Assembly (NCBI GenBank): GCA_025965395.1
Contig: JAOPXA010000036.1
Span: 1 to 5,760, forward strand
Direction: 5' to 3'
Source of the DNA: Nocardioidaceae bacterium
GTDB taxonomy: Bacteria > Actinomycetota > Actinomycetes > Propionibacteriales > Nocardioidaceae
Length of the DNA stretch: 5,760 nucleotides
This document shows, piece after piece, positions 1 to 4,849 of the stretch (positions within the stretch are counted from its first letter, which is position 1; each line of letters starts with the position of its first letter). The position numbers were made by a program, and so were the translations under genes. The notes beneath the pieces are model-generated. The model did no database searches and was not told the origin of the DNA. It saw only the letters and a program-made list of their open reading frames with translations.

Positions 1-2
1 AC

Positions 3-230
3 ATCGCGGCCTATTACGTCGAGCCGTCTGGCGTTGTCGTCGAGCTCTACACCGATCTCGAGCAGATCTATGACGACCTGCGACCGCCCATTGTGTGGTC
101 CGAGGACGATCGCACGTGGTTCAACCGGTGGGGCGTCTATCGCGGCGAAGACTTCCGTAGCCATGGCCTTTTCCCCGCGCCGATCAGCCGATTCGACACT
201 CATACCGACAACAAAGGAACCACGTCATGA
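3..230 (+). CDS. VOC-family (extradiol dioxygenase-like) protein, C-terminal part, truncated by window edge
   Basis: The first 75 visible codons end in a TGA that overlaps the next gene's ATG (ATGA). The visible N-terminal stretch, YYVEPSGVVVELYTD, matches the final beta-strand signature of vicinal-oxygen-chelate enzymes (Y-x-x-DP-x-G-x-x-x-E-L-Y). The glutamate at fragment residue 14 would be the third ligand of the 2-His-1-Glu metal site of extradiol ring-cleavage dioxygenases. The two histidine ligands and most of the fold lie outside the window. The tail has a W-x(5)-D-x(3)-FNRWG-type segment, as often seen after the VOC core in catechol-cleaving relatives. Its position beside a TfdB-like hydroxylase and an FAH enzyme supports aromatic ring cleavage. 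A glyoxalase or other VOC function cannot be excluded from the C-terminus alone. Family assignment is good; the substrate is unknown. Confidence 0.8.
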   Translation: MAAYYVEPSGVVVELYTDLEQIYDDLRPPIVWSEDDRTWFNRWGVYRGEDFRSHGLFPAPISRFDTHTDNKGTTS

Positions 231-1072
231 AGTATGCGAGCTTCATTCACCACGACAATCCGACCTGGGGAGTGGCAGACGCCGGGCACCTGTATGACCT
301 CGGGCCCTCGGGCCTTGCGCTCGCGCCGACGCTGAAGGCGGCCGTCGAGTCGGGCGTCTTCGGCAATCTCGGTGTCCCTTGGAAAGACGCACCGTCGGTG
401 GCCGAATCTGAGGTCACGTTCCTTGCTGCGATCACCGACCCGGGCAAGATCCTCTGCATCGGCGTCAACTACCGCTCGCACCGTGACGAGACTGGGCGCG
501 ATCCGGCTGCGAAGCCAACGGTGTTCACACGTTTCGCGGACTCCCAGATGGGCCACCTTCAGCCCGCGGTGAGACCGTTCGACGACTCGCTGTTCGACTA
601 CGAGGGCGAACTCGCGGTCGTCATCGGCAAGCCGGCTTTCCGCGTCAGTCAGGACGACGCGTACGGCGTTGTAGCCGGCTATGGCATCTACAACGACTTC
701 ACCGTGCGCGACTGGCAACGCGCGACGACCCAGTGGACTCCGGGCAAGAACTTTCCCTCCACGGGAGGGTTCGGGCCGTACCTCGTCCCCGCGAGTGATG
801 TCCCCGACGTCACTGCACTCAAGTTGGAAACTCGGGTCAACGGCGATGTCCGTCAGTCTGCGGTGGTGGCCGACCTGTTGTTCGACATCCCCGAGATCAT
901 CGCGCACGTCACCGCATTCACCGCCCTATCTCCGGGCGATGTCATCGTGACGGGCACCCCAGGCGGCGTCGGTATGTTCATGGATCCCCAGGGACTCATC
1001 GTCGCGGGCGACGTGGTCGAGATCGAGATCACTGGCCTCGGGACGCTCACGAACACCGTCGCGCAGGGCTGA
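227..1072 (+). CDS. Fumarylacetoacetate hydrolase (FAH) family protein, probable meta-cleavage product hydrolase, isomerase or decarboxylase
   Basis: This is a 281-residue protein of ordinary family length. The first ~70 residues form the variable N-terminal domain and ~75-280 the FAH catalytic domain. Visible signatures are NYRSHRDE at 81-88, FDYEGELAVVIGK at 123-135, YNDFTVRDWQ at 155-164, GKNF at 173-176 and TGTPGGVG at 242-249. By analogy with characterised relatives, E126, E128 and D157 should bind Mg2+/Mn2+, K174 should lie in the active site, and H85/E88 match the His-x-x-Glu dyad of acylpyruvate-type hydrolases such as FAHD1. Likely substrates are oxo-dienoates or acylpyruvates formed after ring cleavage; isomerase or decarboxylase activity (HpaG-like) is an alternative. 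The ATG is supported by AAAGGA at 213-218, about 8 nt upstream, and overlaps the preceding stop. The protein is probably cytoplasmic: no signal peptide or membrane segment is seen. Confidence 0.93.
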   Translation: MKYASFIHHDNPTWGVADAGHLYDLGPSGLALAPTLKAAVESGVFGNLGVPWKDAPSVAESEVTFLAAITDPGKILCIGVNYRSHRDETGRDPAAKPTVFTRFADSQMGHLQPAVRPFDDSLFDYEGELAVVIGKPAFRVSQDDAYGVVAGYGIYNDFTVRDWQRATTQWTPGKNFPSTGGFGPYLVPASDVPDVTALKLETRVNGDVRQSAVVADLLFDIPEIIAHVTAFTALSPGDVIVTGTPGGVGMFMDPQGLIVAGDVVEIEITGLGTLTNTVAQG

Positions 1073-1074
1073 CG

Positions 1075-2826
1075 ATGGCAGAGTTCGACACCGACGTCTT
1101 CGTGGTCGGCATGGGGCCGACAGGGCTGACAGCGGCGCTCGCGCTTGCCACCTACGGGATCGACGTGCAGGTCATCACGCGCTACGACGGGCTGTCCAAC
1201 TCGCCGCGCGCCCACATCACCAACCAGCGCGCCATGGAGGTCTTTCGCGACTTGGGCATCGAGGGCGACGTGCTCGAAGAGGGCTCCGGCTGGAGCCTGA
1301 TGGGCGACACCCTCTTCACCACGAGCTTGGCGGGCCGGGAGATCGCGCGCCTCAGGACTTGGGGCACCGGGGATGACGAGCACGGCCGCTATGTCGTGGC
1401 GAGTCCTTGCGGCATGCTCGACATCCCGCAGCCGAAGCTGGAGGCGGTGCTGCTGCGTAATGCTGCCAAGCGCGGCGCCGACACCCGCTTCAACACCGAC
1501 TACCTCAGCCACGAGCAGGACGCTGGGGGCGTGACGGTCCGGGTGCGCAACAGGGTGACCGGCGTCGAGTCCGACGTGCGGGCCCGCTACCTGGTGGGCG
1601 CCGATGGCGCGCGGTCTCAGATTGCCGACGAGATCGGCTTGCCGTTCCGCGGCGAGATGGGTCGTGCGACGACCGCGTACGTCCGCTTCCGCGCCGATCT
1701 CTCGGCCTACGTGGCGCATCGCCCCAGCATCTTGTACTGGATCGTTTCGCCTACGTCGGGGTTTGGCGAGATCGGCATGGGGCTGCTGCGCACCGTTCAT
1801 CCGTGGGACGAATGGATCACCGGGTGGGGCGTCGACCCGAGCCAAGGTGAGCCCGATTTCTCCACCGCTTCGCTTGTCGCGCGCATCCGTACCCTCGTCG
1901 GCGACCCCGACTTGGAGCCGGAGATCATTGACACGTCTACCTGGCAGGTCAATGACGCCTTCGCTGAGATCTATCACGCGGGCCGAGTGTTCGTCGGTGG
2001 CGATGCGGTGCACCGTCATCCGCCGTCGGGTGGGCTGGGCTCCAACACTTCCGTGCAGGACGCTTTCAACCTGGCCTGGAAGCTCGCCTTCGTCATCCAA
2101 GGCTGGGCAGGATCAGGGCTGCTGGAGAGCTATTCGGCTGAACGGGTTCCCGTGGGGGAGCAGGTCGTGAGCCGGGCCAATCGCTCGCGCCTTGAGTTCG
2201 CAGCCCTGAAGGACGTGCTCGGAGTGGGCAGCGGCAGCGATGTCGCCGCGGTGCTCAAGACCCTCGACGACTCAGGACCGGAGGGCGCAGCAACCAGGGA
2301 CGCGCTGACTCCCGCCCTCCACCTCAAGAACTACGAGTTCAACGCCCATGGTGTCGAGATGAATCAGCGCTACGAGTCGAACGCTGCGTTCGTCACTGAC
2401 GATGGGCATGCGAAGTGGACGGAAGATCCGGAGCTGGTCGCTCAACCGTCCACCGGTGCCGGGGCAAAGCTGCCACATGCCTGGCTGGTGGGGGCCGATG
2501 GAACTCGTCTCTCGACACTGGACGTCGTAGGTCGCGGGGGCCTGTCGCTGCTGACCGGGCTGTCCGGTGTCGCTTGGTCTGACGCCGTGGGACGGCTGGG
2601 CGTGCCCTACCTGAGAGCCACCGTGGTGGGCGAAGCGCAGCACGCCGATCTCTATCGTTCGTGGCACGGACTGCGCGACATCCACGAAGCCGGGGCGCTA
2701 CTCGTACGGCCCGATGGATACATCGCCTGGCGCCATCGTGAATCCGTCTGGGACACCGATGAGGCTGAGCGGCTCTTGCGTGACGTGCTGGGCCGGGTCT
2801 TGTCGCACGAGGTCGGTGCGCCGTGA
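1075..2826 (+). CDS. FAD-dependent aromatic (phenol) hydroxylase, TfdB-like
   Basis: This 583-residue protein is a class A flavoprotein aromatic monooxygenase that would use NAD(P)H and O2 to hydroxylate a phenolic ring, giving a catechol. Motifs in order are the Rossmann dinucleotide loop GMGPTG at 12-17, SPRAHITNQRAMEV at 43-56, the DG motif LVGADGARS at 173-181 for FAD/NAD(P)H, and the GD motif GRVFVGGDAVHRHPP at 303-317 that contacts the FAD ribityl chain. NAHGVEMNQRY lies at 423-433. Residues ~465-575 form the C-terminal thioredoxin-like domain of the phenol hydroxylase group (LPHAWL at 466-471, STLDVVGRG at 480-488, RPDGYIAWR at 545-553). Several segments resemble 2,4-dichlorophenol 6-monooxygenase TfdB from memory, including length. 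That is a family resemblance and does not prove a chlorinated substrate. The gene starts 2 nt after the FAH stop, with CAGGG at 1064-1068 as the ribosome site, and overlaps the GntR gene by 4 nt. Confidence 0.92.
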   Translation: MAEFDTDVFVVGMGPTGLTAALALATYGIDVQVITRYDGLSNSPRAHITNQRAMEVFRDLGIEGDVLEEGSGWSLMGDTLFTTSLAGREIARLRTWGTGDDEHGRYVVASPCGMLDIPQPKLEAVLLRNAAKRGADTRFNTDYLSHEQDAGGVTVRVRNRVTGVESDVRARYLVGADGARSQIADEIGLPFRGEMGRATTAYVRFRADLSAYVAHRPSILYWIVSPTSGFGEIGMGLLRTVHPWDEWITGWGVDPSQGEPDFSTASLVARIRTLVGDPDLEPEIIDTSTWQVNDAFAEIYHAGRVFVGGDAVHRHPPSGGLGSNTSVQDAFNLAWKLAFVIQGWAGSGLLESYSAERVPVGEQVVSRANRSRLEFAALKDVLGVGSGSDVAAVLKTLDDSGPEGAATRDALTPALHLKNYEFNAHGVEMNQRYESNAAFVTDDGHAKWTEDPELVAQPSTGAGAKLPHAWLVGADGTRLSTLDVVGRGGLSLLTGLSGVAWSDAVGRLGVPYLRATVVGEAQHADLYRSWHGLRDIHEAGALLVRPDGYIAWRHRESVWDTDEAERLLRDVLGRVLSHEVGAP

Positions 2827-3497
2827 CAGGTCAGAAGCGCACTGCGGGAGTCCACGAACAGATTCGTACGTGCATCCTGAACGGCGAGTGGGCGCCTGGG
2901 GAGAAGCTCATGCCCGTCTCGCTGGCCGAGCGCTACCAAACCAGCACCACGGTCATCCGCGAAGCCCTCACGCGCATGGCGGGGGAGAAGTTCGTGGTGA
3001 TGGAGCCCAACAGGGGGTTCTTCGTTCCCGGCCTGTCGCTCGACGAACTGCGTGACATCACCGAGGTACGGTGCCGGTCGGAAGGCTTCGCCTTGGAGCT
3101 CGCGATCCAGCGGGGTGACCTCATTTGGGAGTCGGGCTTGATCGCCGCGCATTATCAGCTTGCCAGGACGCCGCGACGTAATCCGGAGGATCCAGGCCAG
3201 ATTGCTGATGCCTGGTCGGACGCGCACCGGGAGTTTCACCGCAAACTGATCGAGCCGTGCAACGTACCCGTGCTCACCAATCTCGCGCGGCATCTCGACG
3301 ACACCATCGGGCTCTACCGACGCTGGGCTGCCCCGTCGACAGCCGCCGCATCACGTGATGTCGAGCGCGAGCACCAGGCAATCCTCGACGCGGTGATCGC
3401 TCGGGATGCTGATCTGGCCTCTCGGCTCCTGCGCGTGCACTACGAGACGACCATGGACGTGATCCTTGTGAGCGGCCTCGTCGTTGGTGTGGGCTGA
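2823..3497 (+). CDS. GntR-family transcriptional regulator, FadR/FCD subfamily
   Basis: This is a 224-residue regulator. Residues ~8-70 form the winged helix, with the GntR recognition pattern LAERYQTSTTVIREALTRM at 34-52 and the wing NRGFFV at 63-68. Residues ~75-212 form an all-helical FCD ligand domain. H139 (in DAHREFH at 133-139), H184 (EREHQAI) and H206 (LRVHYE) sit where FCD proteins place the histidines of their metal/carboxylate site. The fourth position, often Asp, appears to be H135. FCD regulators commonly bind organic acids, so a catabolic intermediate is a reasonable effector, but this is inference. The GTG start is favoured because GAGGT at 2809-2813 is well spaced and the start forms a 4-nt GTGA overlap with the hydroxylase stop. 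As the last gene of the operon it probably controls its own transcription unit, usually as a repressor. Confidence 0.92.
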   Translation: MTGQKRTAGVHEQIRTCILNGEWAPGEKLMPVSLAERYQTSTTVIREALTRMAGEKFVVMEPNRGFFVPGLSLDELRDITEVRCRSEGFALELAIQRGDLIWESGLIAAHYQLARTPRRNPEDPGQIADAWSDAHREFHRKLIEPCNVPVLTNLARHLDDTIGLYRRWAAPSTAAASRDVEREHQAILDAVIARDADLASRLLRVHYETTMDVILVSGLVVGVG

Positions 3498-3544
3498 CCT
3501 CGTCTCCGTGGACCGGCTCGACCTGGCGGTGAGTATGCAACCCT

Positions 3545-3658
3545 TCAGGTCCCGCTAAGGCCGGCCCTGGCGCCGATTGACGTGAACCGCCAGCCGATTG
3601 CCACGACGACCGCGGTGAGCAGCACCAGGACACCGAGGACAAGCAAAACCTTGCGCAT
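3545..3658 (-). CDS. Possible small single-span membrane protein, 37 residues
   Basis: A short minus-strand frame starts at an ATG at 3658 and ends in TGA at 3547-3545. The product begins MRK, followed by an uninterrupted hydrophobic run of about 19 residues (V4-G22: VLLVLGVLVLLTAVVVAIG), then WRF and a short polar tail ending GLSGT. A basic N-terminus, one transmembrane helix and a flanking tryptophan are typical of small membrane proteins. Codons are largely G/C-ending. It begins 32 nt after the VanZ-like stop on the same strand, so it could be co-transcribed with it. Against it: no clear Shine-Dalgarno sequence precedes the ATG, an in-frame TAG lies just upstream, and I do not recognise the family. 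It is too short for default gene callers. It could be a lipid-associated peptide, a partner of the VanZ-like protein or a chance frame. Confidence 0.5.
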   Translation of the reverse strand: MRKVLLVLGVLVLLTAVVVAIGWRFTSIGARAGLSGT

Positions 3659-3673
3659 CGCACGATGCTAGGG

Positions 3674-3683
3674 GCCCGCGGGC
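3674..3683. repeat. 10-bp perfect palindrome GCCCGCGGGC
   Basis: The sequence is its own reverse complement. It sits between the stop of the VanZ-like gene (3691) and the start of the small membrane ORF (3658), with CTAG tetranucleotides at 3668-3671 and 3691-3694 on either side. It could be a protein-binding site or a weak structure in the shared transcript. In GC-rich DNA a 10-bp palindrome of this composition can arise by chance. Confidence 0.3.
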
Positions 3684-3690
3684 TGTGCGG

Positions 3691-4161
3691 CTAGTTGTAC
3701 GAAGCCGCGTAGGCGCGATCCCGCTGGCGTTGGCGATGTCTGCGCGCGGAGCCATACGTGAGGATCAGCCCGCCCAGCACGCCGATCACAGCACCCGCGG
3801 TGTTGGCGACGATGTCACGCTCGTCGGAGACCCGCCCGGGAATGCTCGTCTGGGCCGTCTCGATCGCGACGGTCATCGCAAAGCCGAGAATGATCGCCAA
3901 CCACCACTGCCCGCGCCCGAGCAGGAGCAAAAAAAAGAGTCCGACGGGGATGAACATCGCAATGTTGGCCCCGAACTCGACGCGGTCGTAAGTGATCCAT
4001 TGCGTCTTGTCGTGCCGACTCAGCACGTCGAGCACCCTGAAGATCAGGTCGCTGTTGTTGTTGTCGATGGGCTGCGGACCCAGGGTCACGTATCCGACGA
4101 CGCCTAGGTAGGCGAACGTGACGACGCTGAGGAACGGATGCCGATGGAACATATGGTCCAT
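3691..4161 (-). CDS. VanZ-like family membrane protein
   Basis: From ATG 4161 (MDHMFHRH) the product is 156 residues; from ATG 4152 (MFHRHPF) it is 153. Numbering here uses the shorter form. Four hydrophobic segments are visible: about 7-24, 62-78, 84-100 and 114-133. The VanZ-family signature is present as VEFGANIAMFIPVGLFF (58-74), with the conserved Glu and Asn, an acidic E98 in the third segment, and PGRVSDERDIVANTAGAVIG (105-124) with the R-x-x-D-x-x-D-x-x-x-N-T-x-G pattern. VanZ gave low-level teicoplanin resistance in enterococci. Most homologues, including this one, have no known function and no nearby van genes support resistance. Neither start has a good ribosome site. The frame stays open farther upstream into smpB, but the family-like sequence begins here. 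The gene diverges from smpB, and a T8 run in its coding strand (3936-3929) is unusual in GC-rich DNA. Confidence 0.82.
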   Translation of the reverse strand: MDHMFHRHPFLSVVTFAYLGVVGYVTLGPQPIDNNNSDLIFRVLDVLSRHDKTQWITYDRVEFGANIAMFIPVGLFFLLLLGRGQWWLAIILGFAMTVAIETAQTSIPGRVSDERDIVANTAGAVIGVLGGLILTYGSARRHRQRQRDRAYAASYN

Positions 4162-4225
4162 TGTTGCGTGCCGACCTGAGAGTCCGATGAATGTGTGATG
4201 CGCGTCGCCGTGAGCAACAATGGAC
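4156..4225. repeat. 12-bp perfect inverted repeat spanning the divergent VanZ-like/smpB start region
   Basis: The left arm at 4156-4167 is GTCCATTGTTGC and the right arm at 4214-4225 is GCAACAATGGAC, its exact reverse complement, with 46 bp between them. Each divergent transcript therefore reads the same GCAACAATGGAC near the start of its gene. On the minus strand this contains the ATG at 4161 of the VanZ-like gene. On the plus strand it lies in the first codons of smpB, or just before it if GTG 4228 is used. It may be a paired operator or a trace of local inverted duplication. No promoter boxes could be assigned with confidence in the interval. Confidence 0.6.
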
Positions 4226-4707
4226 AGGTGCCCAAGGAACAAGGCCGCAAGCTGATCGCGCAGAACCGAAAAGCGCGCCACGACTACCTCATCGAGACCA
4301 CGTATGAAGCTGGCATCGTCCTGACAGGCACCGAGGTCAAGTCGTTGCGCGCGGGGCGCGCGTCCCTGGTCGACGGGTTCGGGGACATCGACGGCGGGGA
4401 GGTGTGGCTGCTCAACTGTCACATCCCCGAGTACGCCCAGGGCACCTGGAACAACCACTCGACGCGTCGCAAGCGCAAGTTGCTTCTCCATCGCAACGAG
4501 ATCAGCAAGATCGAGCTGCGAGTGAGCCAAAAGGGCCTGACGATCATCCCGTTGTCGCTGTACTTCAAGGACGGCCGCGCCAAGGTGGAGATTGCGCTGG
4601 CGAAGGGCAAACGTACCTACGACAAGCGCCGAGCCCTGGCCGAGCGAGATGCCAACAACGAGATCGAGCGTGAGATCAGCCGCCGGCTCAAACGTACGGG
4701 CCGCTAG
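4198..4707 (+). CDS. smpB: SsrA-binding protein SmpB
   Basis: SmpB binds tmRNA and delivers it to ribosomes stalled on mRNA without a stop codon, starting trans-translation. From ATG 4198 the product is 169 residues. Family blocks are [16 protein letters not shown] at 15-30, [21 protein letters not shown] at 37-57 (the tmRNA-binding beta-barrel), [11 protein letters not shown] at 69-79, [15 protein letters not shown] at 85-99, [18 protein letters not shown] at 121-138 and DKR at 142-144. A basic C-terminal tail follows, which enters the mRNA channel in known SmpB. The start is uncertain. GTG 4195, ATG 4198, GTG 4210 and GTG 4228 are all in frame and none has a strong ribosome site. GTG 4228 (VPKEQGRK) would give 159 residues, closest to usual family length, and conservation begins there. 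The usual actinobacterial neighbour ftsX is not immediately upstream, and no tmRNA gene follows before the next gene. Confidence 0.96.
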   Translation: MRVAVSNNGQVPKEQGRKLIAQNRKARHDYLIETTYEAGIVLTGTEVKSLRAGRASLVDGFGDIDGGEVWLLNCHIPEYAQGTWNNHSTRRKRKLLLHRNEISKIELRVSQKGLTIIPLSLYFKDGRAKVEIALAKGKRTYDKRRALAERDANNEIEREISRRLKRTGR

Positions 4708-4751
4708 CCAGCTCCTGCACCACGCGACCCGCCTGCCATGCCCCTATTCGT

Positions 4752-4831
4752 CGAGTGGCGCAAAATGGGGCCTCTGGGCCCGCCAAAACCACGAAACTGC
4801 GCCACTCGCGATGCAGAATGCGCCACTCGCG
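4752..4831. repeat. Triplicated intergenic motif TGCGCCACTCG (one inverted, two direct copies)
   Basis: CGAGTGGCGCA at 4752-4762 is the exact reverse complement of TGCGCCACTCG at 4798-4808 and again at 4819-4829. The two direct copies extend to 13 identical bases (TGCGCCACTCGCG, 4798-4810 and 4819-4831) and are 21 bp apart, start to start, about two helical turns. The inverted pair encloses a small GC hairpin. The block fills most of the gap between the convergent smpB and peptidase genes. It resembles repeated extragenic palindromes, but its copy number elsewhere cannot be seen here. Confidence 0.65.
4763..4781 (-). terminator. Possible weak intrinsic terminator of the S9 peptidase gene
   Basis: On the minus strand, GGGCC-CAGA-GGCCC (4781-4768) can form a 5-bp GC stem with a 4-nt loop. 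It is followed by C and then ATTTT (4767-4762 region). It lies about 70 nt after the peptidase stop. The stem is short and the T tract is only four bases, so support is modest. On the plus strand no T tract follows, so it is a poor terminator for smpB unless the longer 11-bp arms around it act. Confidence 0.3.
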
Positions 4832-4849
4832 GGGTTTGGGGTTGGGGAG

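Noticed and set aside
200..907. A 235-codon minus-strand frame opposite the FAH gene
   Set aside because: It is a shadow of the FAH coding region with no recognisable domain and no operon partner on that strand.
853..2100. A 415-codon open frame on the minus strand opposite the FAH and hydroxylase genes
   Set aside because: It is antisense to two well-supported genes, its composition is Arg/Ala/His-rich as expected from reversed high-GC codons, and no family motif is visible.
2652..3293. A 213-codon minus-strand frame opposite the hydroxylase/GntR junction
   Set aside because: It is antisense to two clear genes and resembles no family I know.
3567..3593. Stem CTGGCG/CGCCAG with a 15-nt loop as a terminator of the GntR operon
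   Set aside because: The stem is only 6 bp, no T tract follows on the plus strand, and it lies within the likely small membrane ORF.
3274..3663. A 129-codon minus-strand frame running from the 3498-3690 gap into the GntR gene
   Set aside because: Most of it is antisense to the GntR gene and it lacks coherent protein features. The overlapping 37-codon frame at 3545-3658 has a far better membrane-protein profile.
4162..4530. N-terminal extension of the VanZ-like frame across smpB
   Set aside because: The frame is open but overlaps a conserved gene antisense. The VanZ-like sequence and first membrane segment begin only after the ATGs at 4161/4152.
4708..4849. Possible tmRNA (ssrA) gene just after smpB
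   Set aside because: The gap is only 142 bp, too short for a complete tmRNA, and no tRNA-like 3' end or proteolysis tag frame could be found.
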